A stretch of 64,000 nt of DNA from Pseudahrensia sp038525315 (GCA_038525315.1 JBCBHU010000001.1:620001-684000), one strand, 5' to 3'. Shown: positions 15,760 to 23,705, counted from the stretch's first letter. The notes: generated by a model not told the origin, from the letters alone. Translations and numbers: made by a program.

Positions 15760-15897
15760 GCCTAACCTCCCACCGGAGGGGAGGTCGAAACTGCTTGCAG
15801 TTTCGGGTGGGGGCTGGATCAGCGCGCTACACTTTGATCGGCCCCGCGCCCGGATCGTTTTGCTCTCCAACCTCCCCTCAAGGGGGAGGTTGGCTCA
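15760..15897. repeat. Composite hairpin element of the CCTCC type
   Basis: The region holds three adjacent hairpins: CCTCCC..GGGAGG at 15766-15784, CGAAACTG/CAGTTTCG at 15786-15805, and CCAACCTCCCC/GGGGAGGTTGG at 15867-15893. The first and last arms resemble each other, like the two ends of one element. It fills the gap between two convergent genes. Confidence 0.6.
15867..15893. terminator. Hairpin between convergent genes
   Basis: An 11-bp perfect stem with a five-base loop lies directly before the stop codon of the convergent membrane-protein gene. It has no long T-run but is well placed to stop transcription from both sides. Confidence 0.5.
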
Positions 15898-16395
15898 TTC
15901 AACGACCGGATCTGGCCTGTCCGGCCCCAGCCATTTGCCGGCCCGGTGGCCTGCCAGCAGCCAATGGGCGGCACCGCCGAAAAAACCGGCGGTCAGCACG
16001 GTGAGCCATGCGCCGCCGTCCAACCCGGAAGGCGCATCCGGTCCTGCACCCATGCCAATGGTCAAAACCACAGCGGCGACGGCGATGGCTGCCCCGCCAA
16101 GCAAGTGAGAAAGTAGAGAACGCAGCCGTGCCCCTTCCTGCACCGCAAAAACCACCACGGCGGGCCAGAATGCGGCGGGTAAAATGGTGAACCAGACCGT
16201 GCCGAAAAATGCCGATGCGCTGGCCCAGGTGAGGACCAGTTCCGCCGGGTCCCGCTCTGGCGCAAAAGCAAGCCAACCAATGTCCTGACCCAAAAAGATA
16301 ACGAAAGTGATGGCCGCTGCCGCCACGGCGCAGGACAGGGTGTAGGACAGGGCCAGCGCCATCAGGCGCAAAAGGAATAGAACAAGCCGGGTCAA
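15895..16395 (-). CDS. Small integral membrane protein of unknown function
   Basis: This 166-residue protein is mostly hydrophobic, with four predicted membrane helices (~5-35, 55-82, 88-115, 125-148). I recognise no motif. The start is TTG 16395, supported by GGGGAA seven bases upstream, within the end of rlmN. The gene follows rlmN by only three bases and should be cotranscribed with it. The next gene downstream is convergent. Confidence 0.7.
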   Translation of the reverse strand: MTRLVLFLLRLMALALSYTLSCAVAAAAITFVIFLGQDIGWLAFAPERDPAELVLTWASASAFFGTVWFTILPAAFWPAVVVFAVQEGARLRSLLSHLLGGAAIAVAAVVLTIGMGAGPDAPSGLDGGAWLTVLTAGFFGGAAHWLLAGHRAGKWLGPDRPDPVVE

Positions 16396-16398
16396 ACG

Positions 16399-17655
16399 CT
16401 ATTCCCCATGCCCCGCGACCATGGCCTTCATGGCCTCCAAAGATTGTGTTGCTTCCAGCGCCTCCCGCTCCCGTTTGCGCAGCCGCTCACTTTCCGACTT
16501 CAACTGACCGCAGGCGGCCAGAATATCCCGGCCCCTTGGGGTGCGGATGGGGGAGGCGTAGCCGTTGGCGTTGACGAAATCGGCAAATTTTTCGATCTGC
16601 TCCCAGTCGGAACATTTATAGGCCGAGCCGGGCCAGGGGTTGAAGGGGATGAGATTGATTTTCGCCGGAATGCCCTTGAGCAGGCGCACCAGTTCTTTCG
16701 CATCAGCCAGGGAATCGTTCACGCCCTTCAACATCACATATTCAAAGGTAATGCGTTTGGCGTTGGAAACGCCGGGGTAATTGCGACAGGCGTCCAACAG
16801 TTCTTTGATGGGGTATTTTTTATTGATGGGCACAATCTCGTCGCGCAACACATCATTGGTGGCGTGGAGGGATATGGCCAACATGCAGCCGATTTCGTCC
16901 CCCGTGCGCACAATGCCCGGCACCACGCCGGAGGTGGACAGGGTGATACGGCGTTTGGAGAGGGAAAGCCCTTCGCCGTCTGAAGCGATCAGCAGGGCTT
17001 TTTTGACATTCTCAAAATTGTAGAGCGGCTCGCCCATGCCCATCATGACGATGTTGGTGACCTTACGATCGCCGTCTGGCACGAAGCCTTTGCCTTCGGC
17101 TTGCTTGTCGGGAAAATCCCCCAGCCGGTCCCGGGCCACGATCAACTGCATGAGGATTTCTTCCGCCGTCAGATTGCGCACCAGCTTTTGCGTGCCCGTA
17201 TGGCAAAACGTGCAGGTGAGGGTGCAGCCCACTTGGCTGGAGATGCAGAGCGTACCCCGGTCACTTTCGGGGATGTAGACCGTTTCCACTTCCACCGGCT
17301 TGCCCGCGCCCCGAGCAGGAAAGCGAAACAGCCATTTGCGCGTGCCGTCTTGCGAAATCTGTTCTTCCAGCATTTCCGGGCGGGCCAGCGTAAAGTGGTC
17401 TGCCAGTTTGGCGCGCAGGTCCTTGGCGATGTTGGACATGGCGGAAAAATCCGTGTGCCCATACCAGTAAATCCACTGCCACAACTGGCTGGCGCGCATT
17501 TTGGCCTGTTTGGGGGGGACGCCGATTTCTGCAAGGGCGGTGGCCAGTTCGGCGCGGTCCAGCCCGATCAGCGAGCGATTTTCGACAGTCGCCTGCTGCC
17601 CGGCGCTCATTGTGGCGCGGGTCTGCGGGTCCAGAAGATTAATCGTGGCGGGCAT
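16399..17655 (-). CDS. rlmN: 23S rRNA/tRNA adenine-C2 methyltransferase RlmN
   Basis: This 418-residue radical-SAM enzyme methylates C2 of A2503 in 23S rRNA and A37 of some tRNAs. The iron-sulfur motif is CTLTCTFC (CxxxCxxC), followed by the GMGEPLYNF motif. The C-terminal catalytic cysteine lies in ILAACGQL, and a matching cysteine-containing S/T-rich strand precedes it. A charged C-terminal helix extends the usual length. The IalB-like gene lies upstream on the same strand, a familiar alphaproteobacterial pairing. Confidence 0.96.
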   Translation of the reverse strand: MPATINLLDPQTRATMSAGQQATVENRSLIGLDRAELATALAEIGVPPKQAKMRASQLWQWIYWYGHTDFSAMSNIAKDLRAKLADHFTLARPEMLEEQISQDGTRKWLFRFPARGAGKPVEVETVYIPESDRGTLCISSQVGCTLTCTFCHTGTQKLVRNLTAEEILMQLIVARDRLGDFPDKQAEGKGFVPDGDRKVTNIVMMGMGEPLYNFENVKKALLIASDGEGLSLSKRRITLSTSGVVPGIVRTGDEIGCMLAISLHATNDVLRDEIVPINKKYPIKELLDACRNYPGVSNAKRITFEYVMLKGVNDSLADAKELVRLLKGIPAKINLIPFNPWPGSAYKCSDWEQIEKFADFVNANGYASPIRTPRGRDILAACGQLKSESERLRKREREALEATQSLEAMKAMVAGHGE

Positions 17656-17719
17656 GGGGGCACCAATAGGGGAAAACTGTGCCGCCTATATGGCTGTTTG
17701 TCTTAGCGCGTTCAACTCG

Positions 17720-17744
17720 CCCGCTTGTTTGCGAAGCGGACGGG
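17720..17744 (-). terminator. Weak hairpin between the IalB-like gene and rlmN
   Basis: CCGCTT (17721-17726) pairs with AAGCGG (17734-17739), extended by outer CCCG/CGGG bases. No T-run follows on the minus strand. It may partly separate the two genes. Confidence 0.35.
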
Positions 17745-17754
17745 CCGAATGGAC

Positions 17755-18297
17755 CTATTTGCAGTTTGACACTTCTTTCAGCGCTGCCGTTACGCCGGAA
17801 AGGGAATAGGTGTAGCTGGTCTGGGTGCCGCGGGAGGACTGGCCGGAAACGGTCATGGAGCGGCCATCGCGCATGGCGGCCACCAAGGCGGGTTCCTGCC
17901 CCACATCTTCCAGCCATGCATTATTGCCCTGGGAAAACATTTTGAAGCTTTTGCCGTCCACCGTCACCGTGACCGCTGCCTGGGGCTTGAGCGGGTAACC
18001 CACTTCAACCTGGGGTTCAAATTTGCGGGACCCGTCGGGCTTTTGGCTCACCAGAAAGAACACATCGCCGTGGTCGCGGTCGGTGGGTTCCTTGGCCGTG
18101 GGAATGGAGAGAATGTAACAAATCTTACCAGCGCGGGCGTCGTTATAGGTGTAAGCGCCCCAGGCCTTGTGCTGTTTGATGGGCTTGGGTGTCTGGGCGT
18201 TTGCCGTGCCCGGAGAGAGGGTGGCACTGCCTGCCACCGCGAGACCTGCCACCATCGCAGCGTTCAAAACGAGAGAATGTGCGCGCTTCAAAAACAT
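17755..18297 (-). CDS. Invasion-associated locus B (IalB) family protein
   Basis: This 180-residue exported protein has a signal peptide ending near TANA (residue ~34). The mature domain matches the IalB family: W.AY.Y...AGKICYI near the start, a central strand with HGDVFFLVSQ, and a final cysteine that probably pairs with the first. In Bartonella IalB is linked to erythrocyte entry, but the family is widespread in non-pathogenic Alphaproteobacteria with unknown function. GGTGGGAA precedes ATG 18297. Confidence 0.85.
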   Translation of the reverse strand: MFLKRAHSLVLNAAMVAGLAVAGSATLSPGTANAQTPKPIKQHKAWGAYTYNDARAGKICYILSIPTAKEPTDRDHGDVFFLVSQKPDGSRKFEPQVEVGYPLKPQAAVTVTVDGKSFKMFSQGNNAWLEDVGQEPALVAAMRDGRSMTVSGQSSRGTQTSYTYSLSGVTAALKEVSNCK

Positions 18298-18371
18298 CGT
18301 GTTCCCACCAGTTGTCTTGTCTCAAGTCAGCCCGACGTTGGTTTCAATTGAACCAAACGCCTTCATTTGGA

Positions 18372-18421
18372 TTTAACCATGCCTTCGGCCTGTTACAAAA
18401 GCCTAAACAGCCATGGTTAAT
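18372..18421. promoter_or_regulatory. Inverted TTAACCAT half-sites upstream of the IalB-like gene
   Basis: TTAACCATG (18373-18381) faces its exact reverse complement CATGGTTAA (18412-18420). The interval is itself partly palindromic (GGC.TGTT...AACA.CC). TTAACCAT is a known CtrA half-site type. A shorter palindrome TTCAATTGAA lies nearer the gene, at about 18344-18353. Confidence 0.4.
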
Positions 18422-18487
18422 GATGCAGCATTTGCCGCCCTGCCGGTTTTGCTTTGCGCAAAAAAATTGACGACAATGGGGAGAGGA

Positions 18488-19093
18488 TCACTCGTGGCCC
18501 CGTGAACCCACTTTGGACAGGCGATTGCGCCCCTTTTTTGCGTCCAGCCGCTTGCCGCCCTCATATTTTTCGCGCCCGTAGACGTGGGGCGGTAGCGGCC
18601 CGTGATAGCCTGCCACCGGGCCACCGGCGCGCACGGGGCGTTCGGCAAATTTGCCCATGGATTGTTGGCGATCATACATGATGATGGCCCCGGCCGTTGC
18701 CACGTTGAGGCAATAGAGCGTGGGGATTTTGACTATGAACTCGCATTTTTCCATGAGCGCAGGCGACAATGAGCCGTTTTCCGGCCCCAGCACATAGGCG
18801 GCGCGGGAGGGGTGGCGGAAGGAGGGTAGCTCGATGGCCTCCTCCGTCAGTTCCACCCCCACAAGGCGGCAATCATCGGGTAGAAGCATCTTGTCCACAC
18901 CCGCGAACGTGTACCATGGCATATGGTCCTGACTGCTGGTGGTGTCAGAGTGCTGACGCTCCACCTTCCAGCCCGGCGTGATGGTGAACACGAAGGACGC
19001 GCCAAACCCATGGGCCGTGCGGGCCATGTTGCCAAAATTCATGGGCTTGGAGATCCCCTCCGCCCCAATACCAAAATAACCACGTGCTTTCAT
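18488..19093 (-). CDS. TrmH/SpoU-family RNA 2'-O-methyltransferase
   Basis: This 201-residue SPOUT enzyme shows the three family motifs in order: NFGNMARTA near the start, YVLGPENGSLSP in the middle and CLNVATAGAIIMYD, which forms the SAM-binding trefoil knot. The C-terminal ~45 residues are basic and could contact RNA. The target (tRNA or rRNA) cannot be told from sequence. The asparagine-rich first motif resembles TrmH, but the short domain without an RNA-binding N-terminal extension differs from RlmB. Confidence 0.85.
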   Translation of the reverse strand: MKARGYFGIGAEGISKPMNFGNMARTAHGFGASFVFTITPGWKVERQHSDTTSSQDHMPWYTFAGVDKMLLPDDCRLVGVELTEEAIELPSFRHPSRAAYVLGPENGSLSPALMEKCEFIVKIPTLYCLNVATAGAIIMYDRQQSMGKFAERPVRAGGPVAGYHGPLPPHVYGREKYEGGKRLDAKKGRNRLSKVGSRGHE

Positions 19094-19183
19094 GGGCGCT
19101 TCATAAGCAATGTTCGGCCCCTAGACCAGAGGTGGGCGTTTGCTGCAAAAGGGGCGGAAATTCCTCTCTCACGGATCATTCCC

Positions 19184-20164
19184 ATGAAAGCCCTGTTGTC
19201 GAAAGAGCCCGGACCGCCGGAAACGCTAGTGGTGGATGATCTGCCCATGCCGGCGCCCAAGCGGGGCGAGGTGCGGGTGAAGGTGCATGTGGCGGCGCTC
19301 AATTTTTTCGACTGTCTGATCATCGAGGATAAGTATCAATACAAGCCGCCCCGCCCCTTCTCCATCGCGGCGGAACTGGCCGGCACGGTGGAGGCCGTGG
19401 GTGAAGGCGTGGAGCGTTTTGGGGTGGGGGATCGGGTATGCGGCTATGTGCAGGATGGCGCGGCGCGGGAATATGTTTGCGCCCATGAGGCCGTGCTGTC
19501 GGCCATTCCCGAAGGGGTTACCGACGAACAGGCCGCCTGCATCATGGTCACCTACGGCACGTCTTACCACGCGCTGAAGGATCGGGGGGAATTGAAAGCC
19601 GGTGAGACGTTGGCCGTGCTGGGGGCGTCCGGCGGCGTGGGTCAGGCGGCTGTGGAACTGGGCAAGATCATGGGTGCCCAGGTGATCGCATGCGCTTCCA
19701 CTGACGATAAACTGGCTTTCGCCAAAGAATGCGGCGCAGAAACGCTGATCAATTACAGCGATTTGGAACTCAAAGACGCGCTGAAAAAGGCCACCGGTGG
19801 TGCCGGCGTGGATGTGATCTATGACCCGGTGGGTGGGGACTTTTCAGAAAGTGCTTTCCGCGCCGTGGCTTGGGGCGGCCGTTTTCTGGTGATCGGTTTT
19901 GCCGCCGGTCCAATTCCGAAAATTCCTCTCAATCTGCCACTGCTTAAGGGCGCGGATTTGCGCGGCGTGTTCTGGGGTGCATTCACCATGCGCGACCCTA
20001 AGGGCAACCGGCAGAACATCGACGATCTTTTGGGTTGGCTGGCCGATGGCACGTTGAAGCCCCATGTGGATTCCGTCTTCCCGCTGGAAGAAGGCACACA
20101 GGCTTTGCAGAAAATTGCCGCCCGCGATGTGAAGGGCAAGGTGCTGCTGCGCGTGGTGGGTTAG
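19184..20164 (+). CDS. NADPH:quinone oxidoreductase-like MDR protein
   Basis: This 326-residue zinc-free medium-chain dehydrogenase belongs to the zeta-crystallin/quinone reductase group. The GroES-like domain includes AAELAGTVEAVGEGVERFGVGD, and the nucleotide-binding loop is GASGGVGQAAVELGK. No structural-zinc cysteine cluster is present. It likely reduces quinones or enoyl compounds with NADPH. The start is ATG 19184, with GGATCA upstream. It is divergent from the TrmH-like gene and followed by a dispersed palindrome. Confidence 0.88.
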   Translation: MKALLSKEPGPPETLVVDDLPMPAPKRGEVRVKVHVAALNFFDCLIIEDKYQYKPPRPFSIAAELAGTVEAVGEGVERFGVGDRVCGYVQDGAAREYVCAHEAVLSAIPEGVTDEQAACIMVTYGTSYHALKDRGELKAGETLAVLGASGGVGQAAVELGKIMGAQVIACASTDDKLAFAKECGAETLINYSDLELKDALKKATGGAGVDVIYDPVGGDFSESAFRAVAWGGRFLVIGFAAGPIPKIPLNLPLLKGADLRGVFWGAFTMRDPKGNRQNIDDLLGWLADGTLKPHVDSVFPLEEGTQALQKIAARDVKGKVLLRVVG

Positions 20165-20191
20165 GACACCTCTTTAGCAACGAACTCTCCT

Positions 20192-20287
20192 AATACTCGG
20201 CTTTATGCCGGGCATCCATTCCGCAAAACTGAAAACGCCTTCGGTCTTTGGGCATGGATCCCCGGCATGCGCCGAGGATGAGGGGCG
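20192..20287. repeat. Dispersed large-palindrome repeat (family B), copy 1
   Basis: The left arm (CTCGGCTTTATGCCGGGCAT region) pairs imperfectly with the right arm GGATCCCCGGCATGCGCCGAGG. The loop contains TTCGGTCT. The same arms and loop octamer occur at 44650-44755. Confidence 0.7.
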
Positions 20288-20317
20288 AGCGGGCCGTTCT
20301 GAAATTCTACCTTGGCT

Positions 20318-20707
20318 TCAGGCCACTTCCTTAGCCTCTTCCACCGCCTCCCGCGCCTTTTCGCGGTGCTCGTCGGTGATGTGTTGGCGCAGGGTGGAAA
20401 AAGCCATGGTCAGCACGGCGAAATCATCGGTGAAGCCGAGGAAGGCGATCACGTCCGGCAGCATGTCCAGCGGCATGATGAAATAGGCCAGCGCGGCCAA
20501 TAATGTGCCGCGCGCCGTGAGGGGAGTTTTGCTGTCTGTGGCGCAATAATAGGCGGCGGCAATGTCTTCCGCGAAGGGCAGACGGGCGGCGCTGGTGCGG
20601 AATTTCGACCAGAACTCGCGCTTCACTTCATCTTCCCGGGCCCGCTGTGCTGCGGGTTCCAGCGGGGCCAATACGGCTTCGATCTGTGTCTTTTTGGGTG
20701 CTTTCAT
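20318..20707 (-). CDS. DUF1232 (YkvA-like) membrane protein
   Basis: This 129-residue protein carries the DUF1232 core, YFIMPLDMLPDVIAFLGFTDDFAVL, a short amphipathic/hydrophobic hairpin, flanked by charged helices. The family is widespread and its function unknown; members are thought to be small membrane-associated proteins. GAGGAGAG just before ATG 20707 decides the start. The SDR gene diverges from it across 125 bases. Confidence 0.85.
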   Translation of the reverse strand: MKAPKKTQIEAVLAPLEPAAQRAREDEVKREFWSKFRTSAARLPFAEDIAAAYYCATDSKTPLTARGTLLAALAYFIMPLDMLPDVIAFLGFTDDFAVLTMAFSTLRQHITDEHREKAREAVEEAKEVA

Positions 20708-20832
20708 CCATCTCTCCTCGGCTACGATATGGGGAGCGGTGGGCCATGACGCAAGTTTGCATGGCCGTTTGCAGCCTCGTGCGGGGCGGTGCAGACTGGG
20801 GGCCATTAGACTGCAATCTAGAGAATCAGACC

Positions 20833-21618
20833 ATGAAACTGGACAATTCCATCGCCGCCATCATCACCGGCGGGGCCTCCGGGCTGGGCGAGGCCACGGC
20901 CCGCATGTTGGCGGGTCACGGGGTGCAGGTCGCCATTTTCGACATGAACGGGGAGCGCGGCACCCAGGTGGCCGCCGATATGGGCGGCGTCTTTTGTGCG
21001 GTGGATGTGGCCGATGTGGACAGCGTGGCGGCGGGCTTTGAAAAGGCCCGCAACGCCCACGGGGCGGAGCGCATTGTGGTGAACTGCGCCGGCATTGGCC
21101 CGGCCATGAAAACGGTATCGCGCAACCGGGAGACAGGTGCGGCGCGGATGCACGATCTGGGGGTTTTTGCCAAAACCATCGCCATTAACCTGACCGGCAC
21201 TTTCAATTGCATCGCCCATGCGGCGGCGTCCATGATCGATTTGGAACCGCTCAACGATGACGGCGAGCGGGGCCTGATCGTCAACACGGCCTCTGTGGCC
21301 GCCGAAGACGGGCAGATCGGGCAAGCTGCCTATTCAGCCTCCAAGGGCGGGGTAAAGGGCATGACGCTGCCCATCGCCCGCGATCTGGCCCGTGAAGGCA
21401 TCCGCGTGAACACGGTGTTGCCGGGCCTGTTCAAAACGCCTCTGTTTGAGGGGTTGCCGGAGGAAGCTGTGCGTTCTCTTTCCGCCTCCGTGCCCTTCCC
21501 TTCCCGCTTGGGCGACCCGGCGGAATATGCCGCGCTAGTGGAGCATATGTGCGTGAACCCCATGTTGAATGCGGCGACGATCCGCTTGGACGGGGCCATA
21601 AGAATGGCGCCTAAATAG
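20833..21618 (+). CDS. Short-chain dehydrogenase (3-hydroxyacyl-CoA dehydrogenase type 2-like)
   Basis: This 261-residue SDR has the cofactor loop TGGASGLGEA (TGxxxGxG), the NCAG strand, a serine in NTASVA and the active-site Y-S-A-S-K. The overall pattern resembles HSD17B10/3-hydroxyacyl-CoA dehydrogenase type 2, including the insertion before the active site and the LPGLFKTPLFEGLP segment. It likely oxidises 3-hydroxyacyl-CoA or related alcohols with NAD. The start ATG 20833 gives the standard N-terminus; a longer upstream frame is not SDR-like. Confidence 0.9.
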   Translation: MKLDNSIAAIITGGASGLGEATARMLAGHGVQVAIFDMNGERGTQVAADMGGVFCAVDVADVDSVAAGFEKARNAHGAERIVVNCAGIGPAMKTVSRNRETGAARMHDLGVFAKTIAINLTGTFNCIAHAAASMIDLEPLNDDGERGLIVNTASVAAEDGQIGQAAYSASKGGVKGMTLPIARDLAREGIRVNTVLPGLFKTPLFEGLPEEAVRSLSASVPFPSRLGDPAEYAALVEHMCVNPMLNAATIRLDGAIRMAPK

Positions 21619-21643
21619 GGGCAAAAGCCCCCATTTAGTTCGG

Positions 21644-21724
21644 TTTGCGCTCACGCAATTCGGCTTCGCCGAATGCTCCGCGAGGGCGGCGCACTCGCGC
21701 CGGGCGGCTATTCGCCGCCTTTGA
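21644..21724 (+). repeat. Dispersed structured repeat, copy 3
   Basis: The element begins TTTGCGCTCACG, then a perfect stem TTCGGC/GCCGAA (21659-21673), CTCCGCGAG, a stem GGCGC/GCGCC and the final hairpin GGCGGC-TATTC-GCCGCC. It lies between the SDR gene and the convergent TPR gene, where it may act as a terminator for both. Confidence 0.8.
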
Positions 21725-21750
21725 GCGCCGCTAAAGATTATTGAGAAAAC

Positions 21751-22323
21751 TCAATACCCCGTCGGTATCTCATCCAGCAATTTGCGTTCATGGGCCGTGG
21801 GGTGCAGCGCCAGGGCACGGCGCAGGACGGAGCGGCCCGCCTTGTAGCGGCGGGTGATGCGGATGTGGGTGATGGCGAGACCCGTCAGACAGCCCAGATG
21901 GCGGGGCTCCAGTTCAAGTGTCTTTTCGCAGTCCACAATGGCCGCGTTGAAATTGCGGGTGCGGAAATGGAGGTAAGCGCGCTGGTTCCACGCCTCCGGC
22001 CATTCAGGGTTTCGGGCCACGAGATCGTTGAACGTGATAAGAGCATCGCGGAAGTTGCCATTATGGGCGGCGCGGATGCCTTTGTTCATCAGCGCTGCCG
22101 CACCAGCATCGGGCGCGAGCATCAACAAGCGGTAGAGCCGCGCTGTTGTAGGTTTGGCTTCGTTCAAATCCCGTGCCGATTTCAATTCAAATAGAATGGC
22201 GGCCAACACTTTTTCTTTGTCGTAACCGGCAGCTACCGGCTTTGACGGGCCTAAAGTCTGCGCAACGGCCGGGGTGGCCAAGAGGAAAAAGATAGCCATG
22301 AAGAGGCGACAGGATTGTCTCAC
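21751..22323 (-). CDS. Secreted TPR-repeat protein
   Basis: This 190-residue protein has a signal peptide (residues 1-21) and at least three TPR-like helical repeats between ~85 and 185 (for example GNFRDALITFNDLVARNPEWPEA). TPR proteins mediate protein contacts; this one would act in the periplasm. It starts at GTG 22323, overlapping the phhB stop (GTGA), so translation is probably coupled. The function is unknown. Confidence 0.82.
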   Translation of the reverse strand: MRQSCRLFMAIFFLLATPAVAQTLGPSKPVAAGYDKEKVLAAILFELKSARDLNEAKPTTARLYRLLMLAPDAGAAALMNKGIRAAHNGNFRDALITFNDLVARNPEWPEAWNQRAYLHFRTRNFNAAIVDCEKTLELEPRHLGCLTGLAITHIRITRRYKAGRSVLRRALALHPTAHERKLLDEIPTGY

Positions 22324-22637
22324 AATAAGGCCTCGATGCGTCGGGCCAAGGCCGCATCCAGCTCTGTCACACCCTTGGCGGAATGAGTCGTCAGCGTGAT
22401 AAAAACCCGGTTATAGCTGTTTGACCATTCCGGGTGATGGTCCAATTCCTCCGCAATCACCGCCACGCGGGTCATGAAGGCGAAGGCCTGTTTGAAGTCT
22501 TTGAACTTGAAATCGGCGTGGATGGATTTTTCATCTGCGGAAAGCGCCCAGTGGGACAGGCTCGTCAGCAGGGCATTAGTTTCATCTTTTGAAAGCAGGT
22601 CTCGCATGGGGGGAGTGTGGCAGATGAGTGCTGTCAT
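22320..22637 (-). CDS. phhB: Pterin-4a-carbinolamine dehydratase
   Basis: This 105-residue protein is the DCoH/PCD family enzyme that dehydrates 4a-hydroxytetrahydrobiopterin, recycling the pterin cofactor. The active-site signature HHPEWSNSYNRV is intact, as is the downstream H..KGVTELD. GTGAGG seven bases before ATG 22637 supports this start, though MRDLLSK eleven codons in is also possible. No phenylalanine hydroxylase gene lies nearby, so it may serve molybdopterin or other pterin chemistry. Confidence 0.9.
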   Translation of the reverse strand: MTALICHTPPMRDLLSKDETNALLTSLSHWALSADEKSIHADFKFKDFKQAFAFMTRVAVIAEELDHHPEWSNSYNRVFITLTTHSAKGVTELDAALARRIEALL

Positions 22638-22668
22638 GCAACGGCCTCACCGTCATTTTACTAACTCG

Positions 22669-23211
22669 TTAGTCGCGCTCACTCACCTCCGGCGGCAGAA
22701 CCACACTGATATGGCCCTTGTCCAAATCCACCTTCGGCACATTGGCTTTCGTGAATTCCAAGAAGAACGACCGGCTTCCTTTCACAGGACCACTAGCAAC
22801 GGGTTGAATTTCCAACAGATCACCGGCCCCAAAATCCGGCACGGCGATGACTGTGCCGATGGATTTGCCATCCGTGTCCACCACATCGAGTCCCATCAGA
22901 TCGGTGATGTAGAACTCATCTTCGTCTTTATCATCGGGCAGACTGGCGCGATCCACGTAGAGGTTCTGACCGTTCAGGGCCGCCGCCTGTTCGCGGGAAG
23001 TGATTTCCTTGAAGCGCACAATCAAAACGGTCTTTGAAGGACGCGTGGAGAGCACCGTCAGTGTGCGCCCGTCTTCCAGATGCAGCGGTCCATAGTCGCC
23101 CATGGCCTCCGGATCGCCGGTAAAACTCTTCACCCGCACTTCACCGCGCACCCCATGGGTGCCGCCTATGGTGGCCATGAGGACGGGGTTATCCAATTTG
23201 GTCACAAGCAC
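22669..23211 (-). CDS. rimM: Ribosome maturation factor RimM
   Basis: This 180-residue protein assists assembly of the 30S head and binds S19. It has the N-terminal RimM domain (ATIGGTHGVRGEVRVKSFT) and the C-terminal PRC-barrel (FYITDLMGLDV...GTVIAVPDFGAGDLLEI). Length is normal. It follows rpsP by 89 bases that include a 9-bp hairpin. In many Proteobacteria trmD and rplS come next; here they are absent and phhB follows instead. Confidence 0.95.
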   Translation of the reverse strand: MLVTKLDNPVLMATIGGTHGVRGEVRVKSFTGDPEAMGDYGPLHLEDGRTLTVLSTRPSKTVLIVRFKEITSREQAAALNGQNLYVDRASLPDDKDEDEFYITDLMGLDVVDTDGKSIGTVIAVPDFGAGDLLEIQPVASGPVKGSRSFFLEFTKANVPKVDLDKGHISVVLPPEVSERD

Positions 23212-23227
23212 GTGCTCCCCTAAAGGA

Positions 23228-23263
23228 AAGGGCAGTCCAAACGCAAATGGTCGAACTGCCCTT
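23228..23263 (-). promoter_or_regulatory. Hairpin in the rpsP-rimM spacer
   Basis: AAGGGCAGT (23228-23236) and ACTGCCCTT (23255-23263) form a perfect 9-bp stem with an 18-base loop, followed on the minus strand by TTTCCTTTAGG. It sits ~16 bases before the rimM start and could attenuate transcription or mRNA decay between the two genes. Confidence 0.5.
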
Positions 23264-23300
23264 ATCCATGAACCCTATGGGCCGCGCGAAGGCGCGGGGC

Positions 23301-23705
23301 TTACTCAGCAGCCGCTTCTTCTGCGGGGGCTTCGGCGGCGGCGGCCTCAGCAGCGGCGGCAGCGGCTTCTTCTTCTTTCATTTTCTTTTCTTCGATGCGC
23401 TCCTGCGCCTTCTTGCCGGGCAGGGCTTTCTTGGGGTTGTTGCGGGCGTCACGCTTGGCGATGCCGGCCTGGTCGAGGAAACGCAGCACGCGGTCGGTGG
23501 GCTGGGCGCCCTGGTCCAGCCAGTGCTTGATGCGTTCTTCGTTCATGGTCACGCGCTCAGCGCTGTCCTTGGGCAGGAGGGGGTTATAGGTGCCCAGTTT
23601 TTCGATGAAACGGCCATCGCGGGGGGCGCGGGCGTCAGCGGCGACGATGCGGTAGAAGGGGCGCTTTTTGGAGCCGCCACGGGCGAGACGAATTTTGGTA
23701 GCCAT
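23301..23705 (-). CDS. rpsP: 30S ribosomal protein S16
   Basis: The 134-residue protein has the conserved S16 core (KIRLARGGSKKRPFYRIVAADARAPRDGR region, residues 4-80). The last ~35 residues form an Ala/Glu-rich tail after a Lys-rich helix, an extension frequent in Alphaproteobacteria. Neighbours aroQ, ffh and rimM reproduce the usual alphaproteobacterial operon. Confidence 0.96.
   Translation of the reverse strand: MATKIRLARGGSKKRPFYRIVAADARAPRDGRFIEKLGTYNPLLPKDSAERVTMNEERIKHWLDQGAQPTDRVLRFLDQAGIAKRDARNNPKKALPGKKAQERIEEKKMKEEEAAAAAAEAAAAEAPAEEAAAE

Noticed and set aside
15895..16395. Overlapping frames in the rlmN-adjacent membrane gene on the same strand.
   Set aside because: Only the frame starting at TTG 16395 has a consistent pattern of hydrophobic helices and a ribosome site.
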